Below, in pieces: positions 35,536 to 48,155 of a DNA stretch of 64,000 nt; positions within the stretch are counted from its first letter, which is position 1; each line of letters opens with the position of its first letter. Source of the stretch: Ecdyonurus torrentis (Eukaryota; Arthropoda; Insecta; Ephemeroptera; Heptageniidae); assembly GCA_949318235.1 (NCBI GenBank), contig OX439133.1, forward strand, positions 7,692,137 through 7,756,136, written 5' to 3'. A program made the position numbers and the translations under genes. Under the pieces are notes generated by a model that saw only the letters and a list, made by a program, of their open reading frames with translations, was not told where the DNA came from and did no database searches.

Positions 35536-38500
35536 GTTTTTCCTCTACCAGCCTATGGTATTTAGTGCTTACTTACATATGGCGTTGATATTTAATATGA
35601 ATGCAAACACCCTATAGGCCCACAAAACCCTTGTATTTAATGATGCACCTGCGCCAGTAATTTACCTTGCCAATAGGTGCAGGTCTCTCCTCAGTTTTAC
35701 CCGGCAACCTCGGACTCTGCGGTGGTGACATCAAGTCCACGCTATCCTTATGTCTGAGGAAGGCTGGAGGCTCACACTCTACGTTGTTCATGTTCCTGGA
35801 GAACACAGGAGCCTCTAAACTGTCTTCAGAACTACTGGAGTCTGAGGCAAAGATCACCTCTGGAGGTTTCTCTTGAGGTGGGTCAGGTTTAGGTGGTGGT
35901 GGGGGTGACGTGGTGGTCAGTTTGACCAGTGCCGGGGCTGTGAGGGGAGCGGAGGCTTCGTGGCCCAGGGGAGGGCGGCGCTCGGTGGCTGAGGGACGAG
36001 GGATACGACTGAAAATCAAAGAAAGAATAAATATGTAAATAAAATAAAAAAATCAAACATTGAATATTAATAACATGACAAATGAATGGGAGTTACAAAT
36101 AATTTTTTTTAAACTTTTTTTTTTTAAATTAAAGGCGTAGAACACCTTGGACAAAAAAGTTGTGTAATATCCTAGCAAATCTGAAAATCAACGTTGATTT
36201 GGCCAAAGTCATTGATTTCTAATTTATTTTCCATTCACAAAATGGCGTGAGCGGTCACTGACGTCACTGCTCGCTTGTTTTAAGCGCGCGTGGACAATTC
36301 CGGACAAATCAAAGTTGATTTTCAGGTTTGTTGGAATATTGATATTAAACAACTTTTTTTGTTCAAGGTGTTCTATGCCTTTAACACTATAAAATTTTTG
36401 CATAATATACAAAAGTATTAAAAATATTCGAGAGTAAAATTAACGAAGCTAAAAGATCCCTTATTTGTCCTCACCTTTCTTGACTCGCCGTATTAACATC
36501 ATTCTTAGCCTTCACGTCAATCCTTGTTCCACCAAACGGCGTCACAGAAACCAAAGGCGTAGTTCCGTTACGTTTTCCTATCTCAATAGTCGTTTTCTTA
36601 GGCGCCTCATTTGTTTTATTATTGTTGATAGATTTAGGTATATTACTTGCTTTAGTATTAGGGGAGAATGGGGTGCAGTTAATCGTGATAGGGGTTGCAG
36701 TAGTTTTGTTATTGTTTTCTTTTTGTTTAGATTTAGGTAAGGGTGGGGGGGCCTTGTCAATCAATAAATTGGCGTTCTCAGAGTTAAAATCTGTGTTTCG
36801 TCTTGTCACATTTTGTAGATCTTTGTCTTCTTCTTCGCTCATCTCGGGATCTGTGGAAATATATTTGAAATTAGCATCACTTTTCAGTTAATATTAATAT
36901 TAGAGGGTGTATGCGGATAACGTCATATTTAATGCACTTGGAGGCCATACTGGAGTAGTGAATAACATTGCTGAGCATAGGACAAACTTCATTTAAGTCA
37001 ATTTTCTTTGGGAAACCACGGTCAATTTTTTGTTAATGTCATTTTTCTCACATACTTGAGATACTAAAATTCAACATATTTACAGCATCAATGCTGTCAA
37101 AAATATTGCAGTGTTTTTAAACTGGCAAAATGTGTTATTTTCCTATGCCATTCATGTTATTGAGTTATCCAACATGGCGTTGACTTTAACATGAATGCAT
37201 AGACCTTTTAATAGGTCAATTTTCCATTCATTTTCTGAAAATTTTTAGACGTTTTAAAAAATTGAAAGTTTTTGTATTTTGTATTTTTTTTTTTTTTTTT
37301 TTTGTTATGACTTATGAGGAATACTGTACAAAAATGAACCTAGTGGTTAATTATTCTAAAAGAGAATATTGTCCTGAATCAGTATAGATATGCGTATTTT
37401 TAATGAGGCTATTTCGTCGATTAATATATTAATAAATATTACTTAAATCCACAATAAAAATTTCTTTAAAATTTTAAAAATAATAAAATTTAATTATACG
37501 TATTAAATAGTCATAATCATTAATTGATAATCATTGAAAGAAAAAATATTCGTTCAGAATTTTCATTATAAAAACTATTTGTTAATAGATCCCTATATAT
37601 GCTAATTTAATCAATAAAAAAACATTTTTACTATTTTCAATAATTGAAATTAATTAAATTAATAAAAAAATTAAAATGAAAAAAAAAAAAAAAAAAAAAA
37701 AAAAGGTGTATACCTAAATACTTGAATATAGAACATAAAAATATTTCAGTATGTATGCCCTCATAAGTGTTTTATATATTTGCCTCATTCATGTAATACC
37801 TCATGTAATAATTCATGTAGGTACAAAAACACTTACACAGAGGTGAATCGACGGTGTCTGTTCCATTAGTGAGAGGTGTGGACGATGGTTCCTCGTCATC
37901 ACTCGATACGTCTCCTCCGTCATAGCCGATCACTTCACTTTCTTCTGCAGGGAAACATACGGTACGTGCTGGCTTACTGTGATCTGAGATACCCTTCAAT
38001 ATGCTCTGGAAGAGAAGAAATATGTCAATTAAGTAACAGAAATTAAATTAAAACAACTTTTTTAACATTAAAAAAACAAAAAAAAAAAAAAATCAAAGGA
38101 TTTGCTGTAGATTTTGAACATTTATTATCTTATTACTGTAATTGTTATTATTTTGTAACGTTTATGGTAGCAAATTATTTTTTTTCATTTCCATTTTTTT
38201 GTAAGGGTACGGAACAAAATAATTAAGGGGGTAGGTGACCAACTGATATCTCTCAAACCAGACAGTTGCTAATTATAATATAAAACACAAAGTACATACA
38301 GACGAAATGTTACTTAAAAGTTTAGTTACGTCAAACATGTGAAAACACGATCAAATATTTAAGTTACTCCACTTTAAGGTACTACTTTAGGGTAGGAGTG
38401 AAATTTTTTTATTATGACTTTGAATTAAGTTCAGGCTGGTGTACCCAAAAATGAAATCAAAAAAATTCTATCTTAAAAACTCTCGTCACAACAGAGCGTC

Positions 38501-39348
38501 AAAGTATCGCAAATGCCCCGCCCCCTAATGCTAATGAGTCTATATTTGGACCCCAATTTTGACCCACTTTAAAATTTTTTCAGTGGTTAAAAAAAATACT
38601 AGCTTGTTTTTCGTGTTGGTTTTTAATGAAAAATGATTTTTCAGATTTTTCTAGAACGAATTTGCCGAGAAAAAAATTATCGCAAATTGACCCATGTTAA
38701 TTTGAATATGCAATCTTCATTATTTTTTTTCTCTATAAATGTCTCGTAAAAATCGTTTAAAAAGTCAAATTCATTAAAACTTGATCTATAGAACACACTA
38801 GTATTTTTTGTTTAGAAGTTGATCAAGAAAAATTTTGCACACGGGGAGTTTGAAGTTTTGTATGTTTTGCGTGTTAAAGGGGGCGTAACCCAACGACTTT
38901 TAATGCTAATTTGCGGAAGATTTGATTTGAGCCGAAACTTTTTGGAGTATAGAGAATTGTTCCTTGGTTCATTATGAACCTAAAAAGTGATATTAAATTG
39001 AATTTTACGACAACATCGCTACCCTAAAGTAGTACCTTAAAGATTACATGCAAATGAACGTGGAATTTTAAATTTTAGTCAAATTAGACACTTTTTTAAA
39101 ATTAAAAATATTATTAAAACTTTTTTCAGAATAAAAAAACATTTTTTAAATTTACTCGATTTCATTTGAAAATCATAATGTTTGTTTTCATTTTCATTTA
39201 TTTTTCTTTGAAGGGTATACAGACCAAAATAATTAATAAATAACATAACGTAGCCCGATTTCAGCAAATTTTTATTTTAGATATTCATACTGTATTTTTT
39301 ATATAGAAACAGTATAATTTAAGTTTCAGCTACACTAGTAATTATGTT

Positions 39349-39413
<65 letters not shown>

Positions 39414-39581
39414 AAAAAAAAAAAAAGAACATATTGCCACAATCATTTATGCTATATGACCTATGACACAAAATGCAGTATAAATTACGTAATTATATTT
39501 ATTTCTGTTGGAAATAATGTCGATTAGACATTGAACGTAAAGATCGTTAAATAACTTTTTTTTTTAAATTTTTTAAATTTT

Positions 39582-39619
<38 letters not shown>

Positions 39620-40001
39620 ATACATAATACATCCGTATACTTTGAACCAAAGTGGAGCGCAAATATTATGCACGGAAAAATATATTACGTAATTTATACT
39701 ACATTGAATGATTGCTATATTGTAAATTACAAAGGTTGCAATTTTTAAATAATAATATAAATACTGGAAATCTTAAAGTATAATTACTATACAATTATAT
39801 AGTAATAGACATTTTGACTCTACGACTGTCCAATATAATGACTGAACTAAATTTTGTTACCTTCTTAGGTTTTGCAAATCTCGATGGTGCAGGACGAGGT
39901 GCTACGACCGCATGTTCAGTTTTAGCTTTGAAGCAATTAGCACAAAGTTCTCGTCTCCAGGCATTTTGAGAGAACCTCGGACATGCTACGGCAGCCGCCA
40001 T
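27186..40001 (-). CDS. PEAK1/PRAG1-family scaffold with reduced pseudokinase region, 12 exons
   Basis: Exons: 40001-39861, 38005-37837, 36850-36475, 36008-35666, 34431-34239, 32209-31488, 31061-30443, 30229-30041, 29633-29559, 29433-29378, 28357-28064, 27566-27186; 3558 nt, 1185 aa, all phases compatible. The N-terminal motif C7..F10....W15....C20.NC23FK.K..H30 matches the start of vertebrate PEAK1 and PRAG1. PPPLPK (138-143) resembles the CRK SH3-binding motif, and VYANL (913-917) the TYSNL-type SH2-binding motif. The C-terminus (LEFKIWGP at 1118-1125; RWLDLERA at 1138-1145) matches the family's last helices. Residues 50-960 are disordered, Pro/Ser/Thr-rich. The region after the ALAQLV helix (991-996) is too short for a kinase N-lobe, and the HRD position reads MNVG (1046-1049). 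Such proteins are cytoplasmic dimerising scaffolds; that role is inferred. Exon 5 has two in-frame donors (34239 or 34224). Confidence 0.85.
27765..28031. repeat. Tandem hairpin family K, copy 1
   Basis: Three head-to-head units built from CTTCAGTAGCCAGTTCAAT and its complement ATTGAACTGGCTACTGAAG, separated by ATCAATCAATATTTATTTGT. It lies in the last intron of the PEAK-family gene, ending 33 bases from the exon 11 donor. The core matches the central hairpin of family J. Confidence 0.85.
28520..28904. mobile_element. TTAA-ended MITE family D, copy 1
   Basis: TTAAAGCCCTTGTCAACTTA pairs with TAAGTTGACAAGGG. Arms carry ATTACCATACCTTATTATCC and CTGACGTCACAATGTACC with complements; the loop holds a CCGCTCTGGTCACGTGATAA segment. 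Right end is eroded before a poly(A) run. In intron 10 of the PEAK-family gene. Confidence 0.85.
29840..29978. repeat. Hairpin family K, copy 2
   Basis: TACAAGTTAGCAGCTTCAGT, AACCAGTTCAATGTAATCCT and GAACTGGCTACTGAAGCTGT as in the 27765 array. In intron 8 of the PEAK-family gene. Confidence 0.8.
31135..31455. mobile_element. TTAA-ended MITE family C, copy 2
   Basis: TTAAAGGCATAGAACACTTT to AAGTGTTCTATGCCTTTAA, with two TGACGTCA octamers in the arms. Intron 6; ends 33 bases from the exon 6 donor. Confidence 0.9.
32320..32705. mobile_element. TTAA-ended MITE family D, copy 2
   Basis: TTAAAGCCCTTGTCAACTTA to TTGACAAGGGCTTTAA, both TTAA ends intact. Intron 5 of the PEAK-family gene. Confidence 0.9.
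32862..33070. repeat. GC-rich fold-back
   Basis: AGCTCCGCTGAAAACTGAAC, GTCTCCGCGCGCC and TTGGAACATCTGCGCTCT are mirrored by AGAGCGCAGATGTTCCAAAT, GGCGCGCGGAGAC and CAGTTTTCTGCGGAGC. About 210 bp. Single copy in this window. Confidence 0.8.
33237..33692. mobile_element. Inverted-repeat element carrying a nested family B MITE
   Basis: GTACAGCTCTGGA at the left and TCCAGAGCTGTAC at the right are exact complements. Between them, 33251-33593 is a full family B copy (TTAAAGGCATAGACCGGAGA to GTGGTCTATGGCTTTAA), so B inserted into an older element, or next to its end. Confidence 0.7.
33979..34100. repeat. Poly(A) runs with AGTAAAA spacers
   Basis: Blocks of 13-35 A separated by GTAAAAAGTAAAA. Low complexity; open frames on either strand are artefacts. 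Confidence 0.9.
34803..34999. mobile_element. Fold-back family F, copy 2
   Basis: CCATCTTGTTGTGAAAAAAA through TTTTTTCGCAACAAGATCGA with the same GGCCTATCTCG and GTCAGTGGAAGCAAAAGG arms as 11554-11742. Intron 4 of the PEAK-family gene. Confidence 0.85.
35010..35335. repeat. Large fold-back, single copy
   Basis: AAGTTCAGGGGTTACAACAT pairs with ATGTTGTAACCCCTGAACTT, and GAAGAACTGTTCATAA pairs with TGAACAGTTCTTC. Inner arms CCTTCCGTAGC and GCTACGGAAGG, and ATCATCCTGC and GCAGGATGAT, also match. Confidence 0.8.
36129..36384. mobile_element. TTAA-ended MITE family C, copy 3 (internal deletion)
   Basis: TTAAAGGCGTAGAACACCTT to GTTCTATGCCTTTAA. One arm is shortened after TGGACAATTCCGG. Intron 3 of the PEAK-family gene. 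Confidence 0.85.
36901..37204. mobile_element. MITE family A, copy 5
   Basis: TAGAGGGTGTATGCGGATAA through GACTTTAACATGAATGCATA, right terminus degraded. Intron 2 of the PEAK-family gene. Confidence 0.8.
38372..39042. mobile_element. 671-bp TTAA element with perfect 24-bp terminal repeats
   Basis: Starts CTTTAAGGTACTACTTTAGG and ends with its exact complement; the 24-base repeats are identical and TTAA lies at both edges. The interior is unique here and non-coding, with CCCCGCCCCC at 38517 and CGTAACCCAACG near 38886. It sits inside or beside a family G fragment (AAGGGGGTAGGTGACCAACT at 38226) in intron 1 of the PEAK-family gene. Confidence 0.85.
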
Positions 40002-40065
40002 CTTGGTGACTTTACCCTCCTATACCTGGAACATACATCATTGTATCTCATTAGTATGAGTGGTG

Positions 40066-40190
<125 letters not shown>

Positions 40191-40747
40191 GAAACATAAT
40201 AATAAACAAATAAAATTATAATTATAAAAGAGATTAATGGATGAATAAACAACAAAAATATATAAGCAATTAATAAAATAATAATTATATTACAAAATAA
40301 AATGTTATGAAATTTTTATACTAAAATTTCATTCATACAGAATGTGATATTAGAAATAGTTTAGGAGAAAGAAAAAGAAAAAAAAAAAAAAAAAAAAAAA
40401 AAACACTATAATGTAGAAATTTTTTAGTAAAAATTTAATAAGATTATTTTAAAAATAGCTTATAGGATTATGAGCAGTTTTTTTTTTTATTATATTTTTA
40501 TTTTACGGTGCATTCACATATTCTTTTATTTATTTATTGTATAACTTAGAGCAGAAAATTAAGTATTCACATTTAAAACAATGTTATGTCTATTAATTAA
40601 ATTAACTTTGAAAACAAATAATAAAAAGATGAATTGTCCTGTCAAATTTCAATTCCATTGTTTAATTGTAATACAATGATTGTTATATTGTAAACAAAAA
40701 AACAGCTAAAGTAGCGATCATACTATCAGCTTTTTCAAAAACACCGT

Positions 40748-41050
40748 ATAGGGTGTGTGCACATGACGTCATTCTGAATGCTTTTTGATGCTCTTCTTGA
40801 GTAATGAATAACATTGCTCAGCATAGGACAAACATAACTATTATCTTTGGAAAATTAGCTATTTTTTTGGTCATTATTATTTTTCTTACATATACTTGAG
40901 ATACTAATTCAACCTGTTAACAACATCAATGCTCTCAAAAAATTGCGAAGTATTTTTAAACTGGCAAAATGTGCCATTTTCTTATACTGACCCATGTTAT
41001 TTAGTACTCACTAATGACGTCGACTTTAACATGAATGAAACCACCCTATA
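40748..41050. mobile_element. MITE family A, copy 6 (GTGTGCAC subtype)
   Basis: TAGGGTGTGTGCACATGACG through ATGAATGAAACCACCCTATA. Confidence 0.85.
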
Positions 41051-41312
41051 TGGTTGTTGAAATTTCTAACTAAAATGCTGTACTGTCTTAAAACTATCAT
41101 AGTCGACTAAAAATTCCCTTGTAAATTTTTTTCTTAATATTACTATACCAAATTAAGCAGTATATGAGTACTAGTTCACACAATATAAAAATTACTAATT
41201 GAAATGAGAAATAATAAAAAGTCGGTATATAGTATATAAAATTACTTAGAAAGTAAGCTACTTTGCCAAGTACGTCTGTTTATAGAAAGCTATAACAATT
41301 TAACATCTGATG

Positions 41313-41369
<57 letters not shown>

Positions 41370-41511
41370 GTATAAACATCATTATTAGTTTTAATCAGGG
41401 ATTATATGTTTGGGTTTTATAAACATGCTATGCTATATGTTAGTAATTGAACAATTCCGGTACTTTCAGATTTTTTTTTTGGGAAGGTAATTTTATGATT
41501 AACTTCAGATT

Positions 41512-41550
<39 letters not shown>

Positions 41551-41755
41551 GGAATATATTATTAGTTTAGATAAAAATCTTGTTAAAGGCGGAAAAATTA
41601 GGTATTGTTGTGATTTTTAAATAAAACCGAAACTTTTTTTACTTTATTATATTATAAATTTATAAATGCTAAGTATATTCCATATTATGTCTATATGAAA
41701 TCTATCATACTTGTACTTTTGTGATATGAATGCATTTATTAAAAATAATTTGAAG

Positions 41756-41786
<31 letters not shown>

Positions 41787-41795
41787 ACCCTTTTA

Positions 41796-42102
41796 TAGGG
41801 TCTATGCATGCGTGTTAAAGTCAACGCCAATGCTGGATAACTCAATAACATGGGTGGCATAGGAAAATAAATCATTTTGGCAGTTTAAAACCACTATGCA
41901 ATATTTTTGAGAGCATTAATGCTGTAAATATGTTGAATTAGTATCTCAAGTATGTGAGAAAAATAATAATAACAAAAAATTAACCGATTTCCCAAAGAAA
42001 ATTGGCTTAAATGAAGTTTGTCCTATGCTCAGCAATGTTATTCATTACTCCAGTATGGCCTCCAAGCGCAATTAAATATGACGTCATGTGCATACACCCT
42101 AT
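41796..42102. mobile_element. MITE family A, copy 7
   Basis: TAGGGTCTATGCATGCGTGT through GTGCATACACCCTATA. Confidence 0.85.
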
Positions 42103-42219
42103 ATGACACTGTCAGAAACGAGGCAACACCAGATTCAATTTATTTTTTACTATTATAGCAAAAAGAAAAAAAAAATGAAAAAAAAAAAAAAAATGCAGAA
42201 AAAGTATGACCACTTGAAT

Positions 42220-42345
42220 AGACCACTTGCAATAAAATGTTTTTAATTGTTGCAACAAGTGAAAACGATTTTTATATACATAAGAAATGCATTAAGAATA
42301 TTGCAAATTATTTTTAAAAGTTCGTTCATTGCAAGTGGTCCATTT
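42220..42345. mobile_element. Family I, copy 3
   Basis: GACCACTTGCAATAAAATGT through TTCGTTCATTGCAAGTGGTC. Confidence 0.8.
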
Positions 42346-42593
42346 CGAGATAACGAGCCTTCTAAAAATAACACAATTTTATTGTAATGAAAACCTATAC
42401 TTATACGTTTACCAAATTTTTATAATGTGTTATTTTGCAAAACAAATTTCTTTTTTAACTCCTCTACGGTAAATTTACTTTATCTTTTTCGCAGTATATT
42501 ATTTTATTTCATGCTATGACAAAAATTGCGCGACAAATTGTTATAAAAACCGTGCGAAAAAACGCAGCGTGATAAAAAAAGAAAATTTGCATC

Positions 42594-42624
<31 letters not shown>

Positions 42625-42815
42625 CTTTTAAAAGTACATATTTATTTTTTTTGTTACATACGGTATAGCATTAAAAAAATAACTCTCCTTTTTAATGTAA
42701 AAGTAAAAAGTAAATGAAAATAAAATAAGCTGTGGGTTTTTATATGCATTATTATTATTATTATTATTATTGAATTTTAAAGCAATAAATAAATACACGA
42801 TAAAATTATTACATA

Positions 42816-43105
42816 TATAGACCGGTTGCACTCATATTTAAGAGCCGCCATTTTGATGGTCAGGAATACATAGGCCAGCATAGGAAAAATATCATTTTTT
42901 TTAATAGCAGGAAAAGCCTCAAACCTCAATCAAACGTCTTATTTCTAGCTCCTAATAAGCTTGAAGAATATGAGAAAAATTCATTCAGTTGAAATAAACT
43001 CTTTTTATGTGAAAAATTAGGAGAAATGATGTTTCCCCTATGCTGGATAATGCATTAGGCACCACAAACATGGCGTCGAAGTGCAAGGATGTGAAAGGGG
43101 TATAT
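42816..43105. mobile_element. MITE family E, copy 3
   Basis: TATAGACCGGTTGCACTCAT through GTGCAAGGATGTGAAAGGGG. The most complete E copy. Confidence 0.8.
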
Positions 43106-43206
43106 ACGAATAAATTTTCTGAAATCGGGTTGTCATAATTATTATGCACCTATAGTTTTTTTCTTTCGTGTGATGTAAGTGTTTTCTCGTACACTTAAAA
43201 AAAAAT

Positions 43207-43238
<32 letters not shown>

Positions 43239-43662
43239 TGCTTTGCGTAAATAATATTTAAAAATGAAGATAAATTTCATTTCAGATGATACAAATAAGG
43301 GACTCTAAAAATTTAATCACAAAACCAAAAATAGAAACCAATTTATTAAAATAATAAAAATAGAGAACACGATCGAGTTATAAAAATAGTTTTGATATAG
43401 CATGCAATACTTAAATTATAGAAATAAATAATTAAATGTATTATTTAAACAAAATTAAGGTTGGTCCAAGAATGAATGAATGGTTTTGACTAAAGTTGGC
43501 GTGTAGGTATTTTATATTTTTACACCATATAAAGGAACAACCATACAAATATGTAATAATGAAAGATAATATCATATATTTATTTTTTAAGAAACAGACA
43601 TGTTCGTATTTGATAAAAAGTATTTTAAGGTGCGGTTACTAGAAATACGTGGAGTCGCATTT

Positions 43663-43709
<47 letters not shown>

Positions 43710-43783
43710 CCTCCGAGATTTTACGAATGTGCGATTATTCTTAAACAATCGTTTTTTTTTTATTGTCAATTTTTTTTTAACTT

Positions 43784-44083
43784 TAGGGTGTATGCATTCA
43801 TGTTAAAGTCAACGCCATGTTGGATTACTCTATAACATGGGTGGCATAGGGAAATAAATCATTTTACCAGTTTTAATTCAATATTTTTGAAAGCAATGAT
43901 GCTGTAAATATGTCGAATTAGTATATCTCAATTATGTGAAAAATATAACAGTAACAAAAAATTAACAGATTTCCCAAAGAAAATTGGCTTAAACAAAGTT
44001 TGTCCTATGCTGAGCAATGTTATTCACTACTCCAGTATGGCCTCCAAGCGCATTAAATATGACGTCATCCGCATATACCTTAT
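43784..44083. mobile_element. MITE family A, copy 8
   Basis: TAGGGTGTATGCATTCATGT through GACGTCATCCGCATATACCT. Confidence 0.85.
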
Positions 44084-44498
44084 ACGGAAAGAATAAATTA
44101 CGTTATTTATGCTGCAGTTGTTATTATATAGAATAAATTATGCTAAATAATAAAAACATAAATAATTAAAAATTGTATTTAGATAGCTTGTATTTTAAAT
44201 TCTACATAATGGAAAACTTCTAAACATACTATATTTAAAAGTTAATAGTAACAGAAACCTATGTTAAAAATTTTAGAACCCGTGACAATTAGATAAGAGA
44301 GAAACATTGACTAATATTTCAGATTTTTCTTTGTTTAAAACTTTTTAGTCAAATATCGCAATAGCTGATTTCCAGCTTTAAAATAAGCTATAGCATAATT
44401 ATTACGTGTATTAATTTTTGACTGTTATGTGTAGAACTGGCATTTGAAATTTAATAGTTGATATAAGTGGGCGATACTGCAAAACAAAGTTTTTTTGG

Positions 44499-44618
<120 letters not shown>

Positions 44619-45002
44619 AAGAGATACATAGAGATTAAAACATCTAACATAAAAATGATCTAACAAATCCATTCATTTCAAAAGATTTACTAGTTTCTCC
44701 ACTAACTTGAGTAGGTGTAAGACAAACTTGTTATAGCATAAAATTTTGTTTTGAAAAATAAAGCTGTGAAATAGGAAGAAGAAAAAAGGTAATATTTAAT
44801 ATTTATGTTAGTAAAGGGGAGGGGTTCCATTTACATAATTAATTTCATAATAACAGTAATGCTAAATAATAAAAGGCTATACATTTTTAATTAATGAGAT
44901 CCTGTGTCATAACATAAAATTTTATACTTTCTAGCCTTATGGAGATATCCATATGGAACAGTATATTAATTTAAACATACTATAATACAGTGATTTAGGT
45001 AA

Positions 45003-45438
45003 TAGGGTGTATGCATTCATGTTTAAGTCGACGCCATGTTGCATCACTTAATAACATTAGACGCATAGGAAAATAAATGATTTTGCCACTTTAAAAATAC
45101 AAAGCAATATTTTTGAGAGTATTGATGCTGTTTATAGGGTTTATCCGGTGACGTCATATTTAATGCGCTTGGAGGCCATACTGTAGTAGTGAATAACATT
45201 ACTCAGCATAGGACAAACTTCATTCAAGCCAATTTTCTTTGGAAAATATGTTAATTTTTTGTTCATATTATTTTTCTCACATACTTGAGATACTAATTCA
45301 ACATATTTACAGCATCAATGCTCTCAAAAATATAGCTTAGTATTTTTAAACTGGCAAAATGATTTATTTTCCTATGCCACCCATGTTATTGAGTGTTCCA
45401 ACATGGCGTCGACTTTATCATGAATGAATACACCCTAT
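45003..45438. mobile_element. MITE family A, copies 9a (truncated) and 9b
   Basis: 45003-45132 is the first 130 bp of an A element (TAGGGTGTATGCATTCATGT to GTATTGATGCTG). From 45135 a complete inverted A copy follows (TAGGGTTTATCCGGTGACGT to GAATACACCCTATA). The rest of 9a is absent on the far side, so this is a truncation or recombination rather than simple nesting. Confidence 0.8.
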
Positions 45439-45586
45439 AAATGTACCTACGATAAAAATTTAATAACTTTTGATTACTTATTCTTGTTTCACAACCTAAT
45501 TATTAATTAATTATTAATTAATTATACTTATTTTTTTTAATTAATTAATTTTTATTTTAAAAGATAACATAAAAACAAAATCGTAA

Positions 45587-45885
45587 TATAGACCCCTTGA
45601 ACATCCTTGCGCTTCGTCGCCATGTTTGTGGTGCCTATTGCATTGTCCAGCATAGGGGAAACATCATTTCTATACTAATTTTTCACATAAAAAGAGCTTA
45701 TTTCAACTGAACAAATTTTTGTCAAATTCTAGTAGCTTATTAGGAGCTATAGAAACAAGGCTTTGATTGAGGTTTGAAGCTTCTTTTGGTAATAAAAAAA
45801 TAAAAATGAGGTTTTTCCTATACTGGCCTGTGTATTCTTGACCAACAAAATGGCAGCTCTTAAATATGAGTGCAACCGGTCTGTA
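45587..45885. mobile_element. MITE family E, copy 4 (inverted)
   Basis: TATAGACCCCTTGAACATCC through AAATATGAGTGCAACCGGTC. Confidence 0.8.
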
Positions 45886-46366
45886 GAACAGATACTTTTA
45901 CATACAAAAAACTTATAAGCGCGAAATTGATTGTAAATTTAAATTTATTCTGCACGTCCAAAATGTAATGTAAAAAGTAACTTACTAAAATGTAATTTTG
46001 CCACAATTTTATACATTCACAAATAAACAGCATAAAATATCAAACAGTATTAAATTTACCCAAAACCATACGTACTTATAAAGTCTATAATCTCATATTA
46101 AATAGATATAAAATTGAACCTAATGGACGTTATAGGGAGGAGTAGGTGACCTCGATTACTGATGATGTGCACAGAAAGTAATTTAAAATAAAGTATTGAA
46201 GGTCGCCATATTTATTGTTGTTTTTAACACGTATAGCATACAACATCAAACCACCGCGCCTACTATAGACTTTGGTGTGCCGTCAATTATCGCACTTTTA
46301 TCCTTGATTTTGTGATCGATCTGCAGAGAATATTGGACATTTTTTAAATAATTTTATTTTGGGATA

Positions 46367-46403
<37 letters not shown>

Positions 46404-47184
46404 ATACACTGAAAGAAAATTTTGTGATAAAACTCTTTAAGCTCTTTCCCTCATTTTCAGCAACATTTTTCCATTATTAAAACAAATTAATGTTCTTCGA
46501 AGCATAATTATTTATTATATGTTCCAATTATAAACAACATTTAAAAATAAGTTTAAATTAATATTATTTTACTACACAATTATTATTTTTTGTTCTTATT
46601 CTAATAATAATAATTAATAATTAAATAAGTTATCAATATTATTACTTAAAAATAAGCTCTTTTTTTCCACACATTATAATTACATTTACTCTAAAATATT
46701 CAATCATTAAAAATGCTATATTTAAGTTAAAAAAAAAAATTAAGAAAATCATTAATTTATTTTGTCGCTTTTAGTTCATAAAATATAACAAACATAAAAA
46801 ACACAGCACTTAAATTCAAAGTAAAATTAAAAAAACAGCAAATTTTACCATTTTTAAACCTAACGAAACACCAAAATAAAAATTTAATAGCAACCACACC
46901 AACCAGTTTTTATAAATCTTTTAATTAGCAAAAATATAAAACCTTCTTCCCCCCTAAATATTTTAATAACCTAAATATAAAGTATGAGTTCTCATCGCCT
47001 TTTTTTTAAATTAAAATATTTTCTCATCAAAATTGAATTAAAAAATTACACACGAAACTTGTATGTGTTAAAAACACGTTGTTAGTGGGTAGAGTGAGTA
47101 GCTTATAGGTGTCTCGTACTTGGGTTATGTAAATTTAGGAGTATCAGCGTGCTGGAGTTCTGGGTGTAATTAAATAAGAGGATG

Positions 47185-47249
<65 letters not shown>

Positions 47250-47272
47250 ATATTTATTATTATATAATTTCT

Positions 47273-47607
47273 TTAAAGGAATAGACCAGAGAGAAACATA
47301 AGCATTTATATCACAAAACACTTGATGGGATTTACATAAATAATTTTAGTTTGTCTCAAAACCCAACAGTAGCCCCGTAGCAGTGATCAGAAAATTCAAT
47401 TTATGCAACCCGCACAACATTAATTTTTGTATGTTTCTGATGTCATAAACATGAATTTTCACTTAAATGGCATACTTTACAGTATTTTCACGCTCTCTCG
47501 TGGGATTATATTAACATTCTGGTAAAATTTGTCATCAGTTTTGAAGATCCCATTTCATGTTTATTCATTAATAAGCACATATTGGTTTATGTGGTCTATG
47601 GCTTTAA
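47273..47607. mobile_element. TTAA-ended MITE family B, copy 6
   Basis: TTAAAGGAATAGACCAGAGA to ATGTGGTCTATGGCTTTAA. Confidence 0.85.
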
Positions 47608-48155
47608 GGATAAAAAAAAAATAATAATAATAAAAAAAAGTCAACGTTTCAAAATTACCTTTTAAAGAATTAAGATAAATCAACGATTTCAGCATAAAAC
47701 TCTATAATAAAATAAAAATTACGAAAATAAATATTCCTTTAAGAATCTTGAAAAAAAAAAAAAAAAAAAAGGACTATAAGTAAGTTTTAAAATATTAAAA
47801 AAATAAAATATAAATGATTCCACAAAAATAATTTAATAGTAAAAAAAAAAAAAAATTGAAATAATTTTTACGCTCATTCAAGTAAAATACAACAATTTAC
47901 AGTAAATTGTACGGAAAAATTACAGACAGAACAATAAAAGAAAAAAAAAAAAAGTAGAAGTATATAATTTTGAAAGTATAACATTTCTCCTCATTAAAAA
48001 TGAAATAAATGAAAATTTAATGATATCAGTGAAAAAATTCCATATAACAACAATATAATATTATTGAGAATAACAATTGAAATAAATGTAAGTACAATAC
48101 AATAGTGATATGATCATGGCCTTAATTTGATACTTCATACAACAGCGAACATGTA

